Shown piece by piece: positions 1 through 11,776 of a stretch of 64,000 nt of DNA (the first letter of the stretch is position 1; the number at the start of each line of letters is the position of its first letter). Position numbers and translations under genes: made by a program. The stretch is from Pseudeuparius sepicola (taxonomy: Eukaryota > Arthropoda > Insecta > Coleoptera > Anthribidae): NCBI GenBank assembly GCA_963920635.1, contig OY987298.1, forward strand, positions 110,055,309-110,119,308. The letters run 5' to 3'. Below the pieces are notes generated by a model that ran no database searches, was not told the origin of the DNA, and saw nothing but the letters and a program-made list of their open reading frames with translations.

Positions 1-1261
1 ATAGTACACATTATTATATGAATACCATATACGGGTTTTAATCGGATTGAAAATTAGAATAAATTTAATAACTTTTTAAAGAGGTAAGAAAAAATTTAAA
101 AAAATCGATTAGTTATTTATGTCGCCAACAATAGTTATTTGTGTACCAAGTTCAACTTTTTATAAGGAATTTGAAATTTAATTGCCGAGGCCTATAAGGG
201 CGAGCAAATAAACAACGAGTTATAAAAAGGAACTTCAGTGCCGAGACGCAATATATTTTTTTAAATCGGAAATAAACAAGTTTTATTAAGCAAAATATTT
301 TAAAGAGGGTCGCCCATCCATTATCCGACCGCGCATTCCGTTTCTTTGCCTCTATACCGCTCTACCTGTTCAAACCGACCAAAATACTTACCTACTGAAA
401 GATTGCGTTTCTATAGGTAGGTAACAATTCCGCAAGGAGGCTGACAAGTTAAATGATACTTTTTATTGGCCGGGTTTTGAATATCTGATGGCCACATATG
501 ACGGGACTCGGGCCCGTCTGACGTTTGGTTCTCACATCTCGTCAAGGCCAACTGATAGAAAAAAACTTACTTCTTACTTTAATGCCGATTTCTGAGCTTT
601 TAACGACGATTTTGAGATACTTTAATGTCGATTTTAAAAAAACGTTTGTTTCCAATTTCCAAGAAAATAGGAAAGTATAGTTTGTTGTGATACACGGCCC
701 GTGAGTCAAAGTCTCACCGATTGGACCAGATCCTTGTATACTTAGATCAAAAGAAAAATGTTAGTTTCAACATATTCCCTACATTTAATTCCTTATATTA
801 TGGGGTGCTGAAATAAATAAAAAATGCATATACCAATCTTTTTATTATGTTCTGAAGTCCCTATTCCACTAATGTTTATACCTAGATCCGGAAAACACAA
901 TAAATGTTATGGCTGGCGTATATTTGTCGCCATATAAAGATTGTTCAGTCATCGTTGGATGGTGAGATTATATTCTGAAACTTATCTCACAGTAAACAAA
1001 TTTTTGAAATGTCAGGCAACATTTCTTGTATTTCCACATTTAAACCAATTTTTCGTTGTTGCGTCGGTGGTTCTTATCAACAGTACCACGGCACGTATAA
1101 TCAGTACCTACCATAATAATTACTACAAGTTAGTTATGTTTTATATAAACCTGGTTTTGCAAGATTTACTTATTAGCACAAGCGGGGTTATACTTAATAA
1201 TTACAATACAAAACTGGTTTTCTCACTTTTAAATTAGCAAGGAAATTAGCAACAAATTTAT
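1..1261. other. Intergenic, AT-rich, with a dispersed repeat
   Basis: No gene is supported here. Positions about 380-660 are a diverged copy of a repeat seen again at 10060-10345; both contain GGCCGGGTTTTGAATAT, a CGTCTGACGTTTG block and a GCCGATTTCTGAGCTTTTAA block in the same order. Positions about 205-300 resemble 43130-43230 (shared GGAACTTCAGTGCCGAGA). The open frame at 941-1237 is AT-rich, has no recognisable domain and is not called. Confidence 0.6.
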
Positions 1262-2406
1262 TATACAGGGTTTCCCAACGAAAACTTGACCACCCAAAAA
1301 TTAGAAAACCGAAAAATATTTGAAAATTCGTCGATTTTTGTTTTTGGGGGGAGCTTTTTTGACAGTCAAGCCAACCCGATATGTTTATCCCCCTAATCCC
1401 TGGCAACCCCAACTTTAAAATTTCAAATGGAACTACCCCCCTTGTGGCGGATCATTTTAAAGGCCTTTTTATTGCGAATACAGTGATGTATCGTTTTTAG
1501 AATTCTGTTGAGATTTGACAGAATTATTGGCTAAAAACGGAAAGTTGACAATCCACTGTACGCGACCAAAATGCCTGTTCTTATTGACGTGTCGATCAGT
1601 TTACAAAAAAGTGACAAATGAAAAAGCTGGAGCAAAACAAAAAAGTTCATACGAATTCAAACCTTTTATCTTTTTAAAATATGTAACAAAAAGTTACTGT
1701 CACAAAAAAAAGTTCCCGTTTTTTTGCTTGTAACCACGAAATCATGAAAGTGGAAAAATGGTTTATTCTATCGGGGAATGGGTAGAAATTGTTGCAATTT
1801 GTTATCGAAGTCATGAATTGCAACAATTTCTACCCTTTCCGCGCTAGAATAAACCATTTCGCAAATACGTTTCCACTTTCAAAAGCAGGCTAACGATTTC
1901 GTAGTTACAAGCAAAAAAACGGGAACTTTTTTTGTGACAGTGACTTTTTGTCACATATTTTAAAAAGATATAAGGTTTGAATTGGTATCACTTTTTTGTA
2001 AACTGATCTACACGTCAATAAAAACTAGGCAATTTGGCCGTGTGTAGTAGATAAAAAACTTATTAGTGGCGGGCATTTGTGTAGGAATTACTATGCGTAC
2101 AGTGGATTGTCAACTTTCCGATTTTAGCCAATAATTCTGTCAAATCTCAACAGAATTCTAAAAACGATAAGTACATCACTGTATTCACACTAAAAACAGC
2201 TTAAAAATGATGCGCCACAAGGGGCAATTTGAAATTTTAAAGTTGGGGTTGCTAGGGATTAGGGGGATGAACATATCGGGTTGGCTTGACTGTCAAAAAA
2301 GCTCCCCCCAAAAATAAAAATCGACGGGTCTCGGTGAATTTTCAAATATTTTTCGGTTTTCTAATTTTGGGGGGGGGGTCAAGTTTTCGTTGGGAAACCC
2401 TGTATA
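1262..2406. mobile_element. Foldback MITE with about 450-bp arms
   Basis: The segment is a long inverted repeat. The left end reads TATACAGGGTTTCCCAACGA and the right end is its reverse complement, ending at 2406. Matching arms run to about 1720 and from about 1890, around a smaller palindrome at about 1760-1857. Ends lie next to TA, and the CAGGG terminus is like Tc1/mariner-type MITEs. No transposase is encoded; open frames inside (1194-1412, 1515-1733) are arm sequence. Family assignment is inferred from the ends only. Confidence 0.8.
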
Positions 2407-3866
2407 TATGTTCTTTTTAACCGAAATCGGTCCGTGGCTAAATCATAGTCCACAGATTGATCTGTGGCTAAATTTTCTATCGACGCGTTGTCCGTGAAAT
2501 ATGGTGATTTGCCAACAATGCGAATAGAGTGTATCTATATGCATCATCCCGTTTTGCCCAACCCAAATTATCCAACAGGCGGCTTCCTCTTTCATTACTT
2601 TTGTTTACCAGTTCGAAAAAATTAACTCTCTTCGCGTTGTGGGTAAATCACAATTTCCACAACGCATTGTATTGTAGGTATAGAAAATTCGGCCATTGGC
2701 AAATTTCGGCTACCTATTGCAAACAACATATGCATAGTAAGTTAGTTAACATAATAGGTACCCCTTATATACGCCCCTGTGCGGAATATAACAAATACAT
2801 TGTTAATTTGTAGTCCATGAGGGAGGGGGTAATTATCCTCTGTACCCCCCCTTTGGGTACGCTCTTGTTAAGCGGTGAAAGTAGGCCACGTTGCTGAATT
2901 TTCAACCCATGTGTGAGATACGGATACAAGTTAATTTTTGTAAAAACGACTTAAAATTATCTCTAAGTAGAGAATTATGGAAACTAACATTTCGCTTCCT
3001 TATTTTAAAAAACGAAAACCCATTTGGCTACCGGCAGAGGGTAAAAATTATATCCTGTTAGAAACAACACTGCTGGACACAAACAATAAACAATTCAATC
3101 TAAATGACGTATGCACAATTTTCAAAGATAAGTAATATTGAGTTTTGAGTTTACTAATCTTGCCTCGAGGTTATGACCTCATTACGACATAAAAAACAGA
3201 ACACAGATTTCAGTAGTTATCACTGCACTTAATTGCAACAATGGGGATATTTATATTGAAAACAATAAACTGCATTGAGAATGTCCCGAACCCGATACAT
3301 AAAAAAGAAAATAGACAAGCTTCTGATAAACGCAACTTTATTCTTAATTATTATTGTGAGGAACGGAAACCAATATCGAACGTTTCATGATTCATCGGTT
3401 TTTCCGGTATTCGCAGAATGTAAAAAAGCCAAGATGTAGGTACTTATCATCTACAGGAAGCGAAACGATATTTCACACAGGATGATCCAAGTCCATGTGT
3501 AAAGCAAGTTTAAATTTTTGAAGACAAAAGTTCTCTGCAAAAATTTCTGAGGGGCTATATAGCCCCCCAGCCCCCCCCCCCAATGCTACGCCGCTGACGG
3601 GAGGTGTACAAATGTCTTCACTTCCACTGTCTCCAATCATTTCGAATATTATGAACTTCTTTTTCTACACCCAACTGAATCACAAATTAAAAAAAATGTT
3701 TTGTAGCAACCACAGCCTATCCTCCTCCCCTATCGCATCTATAAAGAAATGTTTCGAATTACTAATAACCCTGTGTAGAGTTGAATCCTATAGCCCACTT
3801 TTCGTACTGAAAATTTAGCTTGAACTCTTGAGTATTGAAAATGCAGGTTCCCAACTGGCGAAAAGG
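2407..3866. other. Intergenic, no gene seen
   Basis: AT-rich sequence without a supported coding region. A G/C-run near 3551-3600 (GCCCCCCAGCCCCC, then GCTACGCCGCTGA) looks like the terminus of another DNA transposon whose partner end I could not find. The small open frames at 2529-2813 and 3612-3818 have no recognisable features. Confidence 0.55.
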
Positions 3867-3874
3867 TGTATGGT

Positions 3875-4757
3875 CAGGGCCGTATAAAAGGGGGAGGGTT
3901 TAGGGGGTTCAAACCCCCCCCCTTGATGGTATATATAAAATTAATTAACACGCCCGGCGCCCGCCAAAATGGAAAAATAAATAATCGTGCTGGCCGAAAG
4001 TACTGCTTGGACAATTGTAACATGTAACATGCCATCAAGGTCAAGCATTTGCCTTTGGCAATATATATATATTTGAGGATAATGCTCACTTTTTTAAACC
4101 TAAACCCCCCCTAAACTAGAGTTTAAAAGCTTTAAAATTACCATAAGTACTTTTCTGAGAGAAAATGTATTTTTTTACTACTAACCTGAGAAATCACCAT
4201 TATTTACCTCATTCCTCTAATGAGAAGTAATATTTCTCTACCTAGGTAAATAATGGTAATAAAAAAAATACCTAGGTAAATAATGAAAAATTTTCTATGT
4301 GACATTTAAAAATTAGTGTCATTTTATCAGCTTGACAACTGAACTCCCAGGCTACTTGATATTTTGAAGTATTTGAAAAAAGCGAGAAATTACTAAAATA
4401 TGGCAATATTTCAATGTTAGTAGTAAAAAAATTCTATATACAACTCGGTTGAGAAGGCCACTATTTACCTCGCATATTATATCCTTCGGCGCTACGCGCC
4501 TCAGGATATAAAAATGCTCGGTAAATAATGGCTCACTTTTCAACCTAGGTGTATAATATACTATTATCAGTTTTGTGAGTATTTGTCTTATTTTAATTGA
4601 TGTGCATTGTGTAGAATAATGTATATAAGGTTTTTAAAAATAGGTTTTTTTATCTGACAGCTAGGTGTAAGCATTATATATAATGTTAAACACGTAATAT
4701 ACTACATATTATTATACATATATATATATACATGGAAAACCCCTAGCTACGGCCCTG
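3875..4757. mobile_element. hAT-like MITE, 883 bp, with 8-bp target duplication
   Basis: Termini are CAGGGCCGTA (3875) and TACGGCCCTG (ending 4757), an exact inverted pair. The 8-bp direct repeat TGTATGGT flanks it at 3867-3874 and 4758-4765. Inside are short G/C runs and several near-identical blocks around CCTAGGTAAATAATGG. No transposase is seen. An 8-bp duplication with CAG-type ends is typical of the hAT superfamily; the superfamily is inferred. A similar end (ATACGGCCCTGAT) occurs at about 40828-40840. Confidence 0.82.
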
Positions 4758-4765
4758 TGTATGGT

Positions 4766-5727
4766 TATGAGTTCAGAAGTACTTACACACTTTTGGTTTC
4801 TAAGGGTAATAGGTGCAATTGTTTATCAGTGTGCGAATGTACCTATAAAAAGAGTATTTTTCACTGCTCCTGGATTTCGTTTACCGTACTACTTTTTACC
4901 ATTGAGCAAAATATTATACCATAAGAGGAACAGCCGCTGTCAAATCCGACAGTTCGCTCGTGCTGAAGTAGCCTGTCATTGGAGAAAGATGAATTAAAAT
5001 CACATACCTGTATAGGTATATGATTAAAATATACTTAATTTAAAATTGATTGTTGTGTCAACATTTTGTTCAAAGATAGATGGCGATATATTACTTCGGC
5101 ACCGATGAACTGTCCAATCTGAAAGCCGTTCAAATTCAAGATTATATAAGTAGGTACCTAAAAGTAAACATACCTACTTGAAGAACAAGAACCAGTTAAA
5201 TGCTAGATATTTCGGGAATCAGAGGAGAAAAACTGAGGAAAAAACACAATTCATCCATATTTACTTATAAATATTATATTTAAATTTATTTTTTATAAGC
5301 GACGAAGAAGAAAACATTGTTCTACTTCGACACTCCTTTGGGCATGTATAGCTTACGCCGATTTTTCATAAAAACAGCGTAGTAAATAAAAGAAAACACT
5401 TTGCCGCAAAACCAGTACAAAAAAAGAAAAAAAAAACATCTTTTTTATTAGTATTTAGTAGCTTTCTCACAGATAACCGAACCTATGTATTCTGAAGTAA
5501 AAACATTTGTCCTTATTTAAAAATAAATCTTATTGACCATTGGATTAAACTTGCTGCATAAGGATCACCCGAGAATTCGGATTTTAGCTGAAAAAAGTTA
5601 TAAGTTGTACTCAAGGTGCTCAATGTAACCGTTGAGTCAAGGGTTTTTACTGTTTTATCTCTAAGTTGGAGCATCATACATTTTTGGATTTAGCTCAGCA
5701 CAACACCAGCATCATATTTATTTAAAG
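4766..5727. other. Intergenic, no gene seen
   Basis: AT-rich sequence with many A/T homopolymers. I see no coding region, RNA gene or repeat copy shared with the rest of the window. Confidence 0.5.
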
Positions 5728-5975
5728 TCACGGTATTAGCTTTATCTGTGATTTCCCAATATTGTTCTACAATCATTGGGATTACTTCGGTTTTCTAGGG
5801 ATTTCCGAAGTACTCGAGCGAATGCTATCCTAGTTCTATATTGAAAAGCCGGGGCCCTAGCCGCAAAAGGCAATGAAGACGAAATAATAGTAATTGCCAC
5901 CCCTCCCCCGCACAAGCATTTGATTGCTTTTGGGGTCTCTTAATTTGGAGTATGGTGAGGGTGACAATTATTATT
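5728..5975. repeat. Solo copy of the repeat that hosts a LINE at 61.2-62.1 kb
   Basis: This copy matches 61231-61365 joined directly to 61958-62070, including TATCCTAGTTCTAT, GCCCTAGCCGCAAA, AATAATAGTAATTGCC and the CCCTCCCCC.CAC block. Here the two halves are contiguous, so it represents the state without the LINE tail present in the other copy. The terminal inverted repeats of the other copy (60941-62192) are not present here. Confidence 0.75.
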
Positions 5976-6365
5976 ATTTAGCCATTTTAATCATTGCATT
6001 TGATGTAGAAAGGAGTGAAGACGGTGGCTTGGTTTTAATACTTTTTAGACTTTTAAAATAACTATTTCACATTGACGTTCATCCTGTATAGGTACTAAAA
6101 AGCGTAGAGTACATATATATGAGATTACTGCAAGAAAAACAAAAGTATAGTGGCTGATACGACGAAAACCATGAATCCAAAATCAAAAGTGTTTAGTCCA
6201 GACCGAACGACTAGGTTTTCCTAGGGTTCCAGGAACTATAGATTTTTCTAATTGTGTTGTCATTCTGTGTTGTCATTTTTGACAACTAACTAAACTAACT
6301 AACTAAAAATGTGAGAGAACAAGGATGGCTCCGCTATTTTCTAAAAGAGGAATATTTATGTTTAC
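5976..6365. other. Short intergenic or intronic stretch
   Basis: If the minus-strand exon at 6366-6950 is real, this is the beginning of its downstream intron (donor GTAAAC just below 6366). No further exon is recognisable leftward to position 1. Confidence 0.45.
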
Positions 6366-6950
6366 CTTCCTAGGCCCTCCATTGTGCTTATCAGTCGATT
6401 CTATCACCGCCGGCGCCCTCTTGTCCCAATCTTCTCTCATCCTTCTCACACTGGTATCGCCATTCGCATCAGAAACTACTCCATCGTCTTGCTTTCCGTC
6501 CCTTCCATCTCCATTTTCGTTCTCTAGGCAACACTGCTCCACCATTTCCTCGTTCTCTTCTTCCCTCGCGCTCTCATCAACCCTTAGGGAACACACTATG
6601 ACTGGTTCGACGATCGTGATGTCCCCCTCCTTTGGCAGTTGGCATACAGATGCTTCCCTTTCGTCGTCTTCGTTCTTTTGACAATACTGCTCCACTTGGT
6701 CCTTGTTTTCTCCCCTCTCCTGTTTTAGGAAACACTCTATTAGAAGTTTGTCATCGTTCGTCGTAGCTTTGCAGGCTTTCCGCGCCTCTCCGTTGATTGC
6801 CCTCGTCTCTTCCGGTGCATCCGCCGGTACTCCCGGTTGGGGGAGTTGGCAGCAGGCGGCGTCGACGTCCTTCTTGAGGGGGCAGGCGTCGTCGGAGGCA
6901 GGCAGAGGCTGCTGCTCCTGCGGCGGGGGGTTCTCGATCACTTCGGGCAT
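6366..6950 (-). CDS. 5' coding exon, acidic protein of unknown function (paralogue A)
   Basis: An ATG at 6950 opens a 195-codon exon beginning MPEVIENPPPQEQ. It is Pro/Glu-rich, with cysteine-containing acidic stretches (about residues 60-150), and ends in RRMREDW...IEST..HNGGPRK. The last codon, AAG, is followed by GTAAAC, so the exon ends in phase 0; the open frame continues into intron to 6303. A second exon at 11306-11776 shares both ends, which is the main evidence that this is real. The upstream flank is GC-rich (6951-7140), unlike the surroundings. I do not recognise the family. Downstream exons would lie to the left, probably outside the window. Conservation of both ends with a diverged middle suggests duplicated or alternative first exons. 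Confidence 0.65.
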
Positions 6951-7200
6951 GGTGGACGGTCGCCGGCTGATGCTGCTGATGCTACTCGAATGGCGGTGGG
7001 TTCGTCGCAGCGTTGCGGCGGGCGATGGACTGACGACTGACGTCGTCGCGGGGACGGGGAGTGATAAGCGCCGGGCTGGCCGGCGGCGCGAGGAAGAAGG
7101 GGGCCCCGAAAGAGAAGACGTCCGGCGGCGGGTGACTAACCAATAATAAGTGGAAGCGGCGGGCGGAGCACCCGCGGCAAGAACGTATTTTTAGATCGAA
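6951..7200 (-). promoter_or_regulatory. GC-rich 5' flank of paralogue A exon
   Basis: About 200 bp of GC- and CpG-rich sequence lies directly upstream of the ATG at 6950, in contrast to the AT-rich neighbourhood. The 11306-11776 paralogue has a weaker equivalent at 11777-11900. I read it as 5' UTR and promoter by position; no TATA box stands out. Confidence 0.4.
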
Positions 7201-8010
7201 GTTGCGAGGGCGCGGCATTTGCTACTTGTTTCGTGTTCGGTATCCAGAAAAGAAAACGACAGAAACTGAAATACTTACTAATATAGTTATTTGTGTACCA
7301 AGGCACGAAGTTAAACTTTTTATCTATTATACAAGGTGTTTCAAGAAAATCTGGCATAACTTTTGGAGCATATACCCAGAACTTCAAAAAATATACATAT
7401 AATTCCTATGAACCAATCAAAAAAATTTTGTTCGTAGCTTTAAAAATACCAACTTCTGGGCATCGATTTTCCAAAGATAAAAAGGTTTTCTAAATGCATG
7501 GGTCCTTCAAAATAACACAAGTCGTCTTTCTAGATTGGGCCAATGGACCATATTATTACTGTACGTCGAAGACGCGGGCGTCCAAATAATAATAAAGCCA
7601 ATTTCGATTGCAGTCTACATGTCTACATATAAATCCAAAAAAGTCGACAAACGCAACATCGTACAATTTTTTTTTTCAGATGTAGGTACAGTTTTTTTTC
7701 AGATGTAGGTACAGTTTTTTTTTCAGATGTATACATTAAAAAAAATTGTACGATGTTGCGTTTATCGACTTTTGAATTAAATGTTTACCTATATAATTCA
7801 TACTCGTAGTGCGCAGTGCGTACCTAAGTAGCTGATTTCACTTTTAACTTTAACCTTTTAATTCTTCTTTATTGCTTGTGGCCTGAAGATGTAATATTGT
7901 AGTATTACGAAACCGGTCGCTATTGTGAAATAATAAGAGCTGTGAGATATAGACCCAATATTTTATAACAAAATGAACTCACACGGGTACACTTCACCTT
8001 TACATATATG
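7201..8010. other. Intergenic with one small repeat structure
   Basis: No gene is seen. Positions 7634-7772 hold three tandem units of CAGATGTAGGTACAG plus T-runs, enclosed by an inverted pair (CAACATCGTACAATTTT left, AAAATTGTACGATGTTG right). Confidence 0.55.
7634..7772. repeat. Tandem repeat inside a short inverted repeat
   Basis: Three copies of a roughly 22-bp unit (CAGATGTAGGTACAG plus a T-run) form the loop of a stem whose arms are 25-30 bp and nearly perfect. It would fold into a hairpin. Confidence 0.8.
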
Positions 8011-9267
8011 TACAGGGTGTCCAACTTTAAAACTGTGCAAATCCGTAAAATCTCCATTTTTGGAGATAATCACCTAAACTTTTTTTTGTTTGAAAGGCCT
8101 TCAACAACATCTTTTTTGACCTTCCTGCCATTTTCAAAATGCAAATCCAGGGCCGGCTGCGATTTTTTCATACCCCCGATTTTTACGAAAACCATTTAAC
8201 GACTTTTTTATTTAAAATCTGACCCGGCAACGTTAATGAGAACATCTCAAAACCCTTATATACAAAATTTGGATAAAAAATATACAGGGAGTTCCATTCA
8301 GGGTTTCAAAGTTGAGCAAAATAGCAATTATAAAGGCATCTGCCAAGTCAAGTGTGCCATGGAATCCCCTCAAAATAGTTGAATGGTCAATAGGACCACT
8401 CAAGGTGTTGGTGTGCAAAGGTCCAATACAAAATATACAGAGTGTTCTTATCTGTGCCATCTCAAATTACTGAATTTTTAGAACTTTATACGGGTCAAAA
8501 ATCGAGTATATCAAAACCGCTCCACATACTATAAACGAACTAAATCTAAAAAATACAGAAGCCTGCCAGTCAGTAAGTCCATATCACTTAGGTGTTAGGT
8601 GGCTGGTGTGCCACATTAGGAAACGCACAGAAAATGTATAATCTTAGACAGTGACTTTGTTGAGAAAGGTCCAATAATTTAAATTGTTTTTATTTGTTGG
8701 TTGGCATTTTGTAAAGAAATAAATTACTTTTGTGTTTATTGATATTTTTTCAATGATTCCAGAGCACTCCTGATCAGTATAAGTTTAATAAAAATTCAGA
8801 ATTTTGAGAAGGCTCAGAGAAAAATACCCTGTATATGTTTGTAGTGAATCTTCTCACGCCAACATTTTGAGTGGTCCTGTTGACCATGCAACTGTTTTGA
8901 AGTTATTCCATGGCACACTTGACTCGCCAGATGATGTCTTTAAAATTCCTATTTTGCTCAACTTTGACACCCTACAGAATGGAACTCCCTGTATACTTTT
9001 TGTTCAAATTTGGTATATGGGGGTTATGGGGTGTTCTGATTAACGCTGTGGGGTCATATTTTAAATAAAAAAATCGCTAAATGGTTTTCGTGAAAATCGG
9101 GGGTATAAAAAATCGCAGCCGGTAGTGAATTTGCATTTTGAAGATGGCAGGAAGGTCAAAAGAGGCGGTTTTTGAAGACCTTTCAAACAAAAAAAAGTTT
9201 AGGTGATTATCTCCAAAAATGAAGATTTTACGGATTTGTACAGTTCTAAAGTTGGACACCCCATGTA
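8011..9267. mobile_element. Foldback MITE (family F1), TACAGGGTGTCC ends
   Basis: The left end TACAGGGTGTCCAACTTT and the right end AAAGTTGGACACC..ATGTA are inverted; arms of several hundred bp match (for example GATAATCACCTAAAC left, GTTTAGGTGATTATC right), around a unique centre at about 8470-8800. Flanked by TA, Tc1/mariner style. Diverged relatives lie at about 20870-21717 and about 41270-41660. No transposase; open frames inside are arm sequence. Confidence 0.8.
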
Positions 9268-10059
9268 TAGACTACGTTTATCTCGACGCGTTCGATCCGA
9301 TTGAGGGAGGTTTGAATTCCCTGGAGCGGACTCAAATAGACGGTGTAAACCCTACAGATTGAAATTCAATCATATTTAAAATTTCCAAGTCAAGCCGCTA
9401 TTTTCAAATAGAAGTTGTATGATGTAAACTTATAGAGTTATATAGTATATTTCCTAACAAGTGCGGAAAGTGCCACTTTTCTTCACGCGACTGCCAAGAA
9501 ATCGAGTGTGGAAAAGACACTTTCCGCAAGAGTTAGGAACACTATTTTTTCTACAAGCGTGCGGAAAAGTAAAGAGTACACTTTTTCGCACGCTTGTAGA
9601 AAAAAATATTTGACATAACTCAATCGGATCCATTTCAATCCGATCGAGTTGTCACGAGAAAATGGCTTAATACTGGAAGATTGAGTTGTTATAGGTTCCG
9701 CAATGAGGTTGGAAACTTAAATGACCCTTTGACCCTTTATTGGCCGGGTTTTGAATTGACTATCTTGCTACGTCGGACGACGCGCCTGCTTGGCGGCATT
9801 GGCTTACACCAACGCCTACACATAGACTAAATTTCCGCACGCTACACCAAATATGTTGCATACAATTTTATATAAAAACCAAAATCAAAGTTTGAAAGTT
9901 TGTGTAACAGGATTTCTTGCGGACGGTTCAACAATGCTTCTGAGTATCTATGGCTCTTTTAATCTATGTCAGGCCAAGGCCAATTGATGATCGCTCTACT
10001 TAGGTCAGGTATAATGACTGCTGCTTGTTGTGCAGCCTCTATAATAAATTTATTGATAT
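9268..10059. other. Intergenic with two hairpins
   Basis: No gene is seen. It holds two inverted repeats built on GTGCGGAAA (listed separately) and a partial copy of the 10060-10345 repeat around 9690-9760 (GGCCGGGTTTTGAATT). Confidence 0.5.
9451..9600. repeat. Two adjacent hairpins with a shared TGCGGAAA motif
   Basis: The first stem pairs TCCTAACAAGTGCGGAAAGTG (9451) with CACTTTCCGCAAGAGTTAGGA. The second pairs CTACAAGCGTGCGGAAAAG (9551) with CTTTTTCGCACGCTTGTAG (ending 9599). They look like degenerate termini of small foldback elements; function unknown. Confidence 0.7.
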
Positions 10060-10345
10060 TCAAACCTACTAAAATATGTATACTGATAGATTGCGCTGCT
10101 ATAGGTAACAATTTCGCAATGTGCAATACGAATAGTTAAATGGGTCTTTATTGGCCGGGTTTTGAATATTTGGTCACTTTTGACGAGCGATGGCTCCGCG
10201 TCTGACGTTTGATGTTTACATCTCGCCAAGGCCTACTTATTGAAAAAATCGTAAAATAATGGGTTACTTCAGTGCCGATTTCTGAGCTTTTAATTACGAT
10301 TTTGGGACACTTTACCGCCGATTTTAAAAAAATAATTTTCAAAAA
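10060..10345. repeat. Dispersed repeat, copy of 380-660
   Basis: Shares ordered blocks with 380-660: TTGCGCTGCTATAGGTAACAA, GGCCGGGTTTTGAATAT, GTCTGACGTTTG, ATCTCGCCAAGGCC and GCCGATTTCTGAGCTTTTAA. It has no coding potential. Confidence 0.7.
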
Positions 10346-11305
10346 TTAATCTAACTAAAACTATTTATAAGTACCTATATATACCTAGTAAATAAAAACT
10401 GTAAAATAAGATGTTGATGTGTGCTATGCCCTAACTATAACTACTAAGATATACGTGAAAATAGTGTGTAGGTACTGTTTTCATGTATAACATAAAGCTG
10501 GGACATAGCACACATATTATTTTCCAGCTTATTTATAGTTTTTGTTTTTCAAATTTCTGAAAAAACTGCCTTACGGGACTAAAACATTTCCAAAATTATT
10601 TCCTGCAACTCTTTGTATTTCGGGGACACCACTTAAATTTTGCCTCAAGAATATTGGAAACTGTGTGTGGGTCTCGCGAAATTCATGATGTTTGTATTGT
10701 CGAATTAATTATTACTTATTATTTTTTCCTTGGTCAGATTTCGATTAAAGTAAAAAAAAAGTCAGTGCATTGGGTACAGGACTCAAATACCTTGAGAATG
10801 TCATACCGGACCATCTATTTAAAAAAATTACCCAAAATATTATTTTTTCCTTGGTCAGGTTTCGCTTAAATTAAAAAGCAGTCAGTGCATTGGATACAGG
10901 ACTAAAAGAACTTTAAAGTGGCTTATCACATGACCCCTTTATCCATTTATAAAAATTATCCTAAATGGCGTCCCTCCGCCATCTTGCTCGATTTTTGACA
11001 ACTCTATACGTCGAAAAGTAGCATCCAAATTCGAAACAAAAAAATCAAACTCGCTTAAAAGTTAACAGGGGGTGTACTTTCTAATCGGACTCAATATTTG
11101 ACAAGGTAGCAATTTTTATTTAGCATCTCTCGTATCTTTAAACGTTTAACTCCAAAATTCGAAAAATCAGATTAACGCCCACCTCTTTCAAATTTCGCAA
11201 ATTAATTGTAATTAAAAATTAAGAAAAAAATGCCATAAACAAGTAGCTGCAGATCTGCGGTATTAATATGGCATTTAAAAGCCTGAATAATAATTGTTTC
11301 CTTAC
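10346..11305. other. Intergenic or intronic with hairpin and direct repeat
   Basis: An inverted repeat occupies about 10388-10545 (TGTGTGCTATGCC left, its near complement GGACATAGCACACAT right). Two direct copies of a roughly 120-bp unit, each starting TATTATTTTTTCCTTGGTCAG, lie at about 10717 and 10838. The part just left of 11306 is probably intron of the paralogue B exon. Confidence 0.55.
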
Positions 11306-11776
11306 CTTAATTGGTCCACCGTTCTGTTTATTTGCCCATTCAATCACCACTGAGGCCTTTTTTTTCCAATCCTGCCTCATCCTTCTCGCAGAAGTATCCC
11401 CATCCACTTCGGAACTGATGGTAGTCTTCTGTTCATTTGGATTGACGTCTTCGCGTGCACATTCCTTCATTGGAGGACTTTCTTCGACGACCAAAACTCT
11501 TTCAGCATATGCAACATCATTATTCGAGGCAACTTCCTCTTGCCTTTGCAACTTACACTCGTTAATGACTTCCTCCAACTTCTGCTGCCAGTTCTCCTGT
11601 GACTCGCCATTGGATGCGTCCCGCTTTTCTTCCCGTCGTCCTTCTGTTGATACTTCCGGCGGTTTGAAGAGTTGGTCGGCGGCAGCGGTGTCGTCGTTTT
11701 TGAGGGGACGTTCGCCGCCAGAGACAGGCAGGGCCGGCTGCTCCTGCTGCGGGGGGTTCTCGATTACTTCGGGCAT
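11306..11776 (-). CDS. 5' coding exon, unknown protein (paralogue B)
   Basis: An ATG at 11776 gives MPEVIENPPQQEQPALP, almost the start of the exon at 6950. The exon is 157 codons and ends GDTSARRMRQDWKKKA..IEWANKQNGGPIK, followed by the donor GTAAGG in phase 0. The frame is open upstream to 11833, but the paralogue and the MPEV start favour 11776. The middle is acidic, Gln/Glu-rich and poorly conserved against paralogue A. Function is not recognised. Same strand, same start, same end motif and same donor phase 4.8 kb apart indicate tandem duplication, either of a whole gene or of an alternative first exon. Confidence 0.65.

Noticed and set aside
941..1237. 98-codon open frame near the left edge
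   Set aside because: AT-rich and hydrophobic, no domain, no start context, next to a foldback element.
6325..7146. Long plus-strand open frames opposite the 6366-6950 exon
   Set aside because: Antisense shadows of a GC-rich minus-strand coding exon; the minus frame is supported by a paralogue and splice donor.
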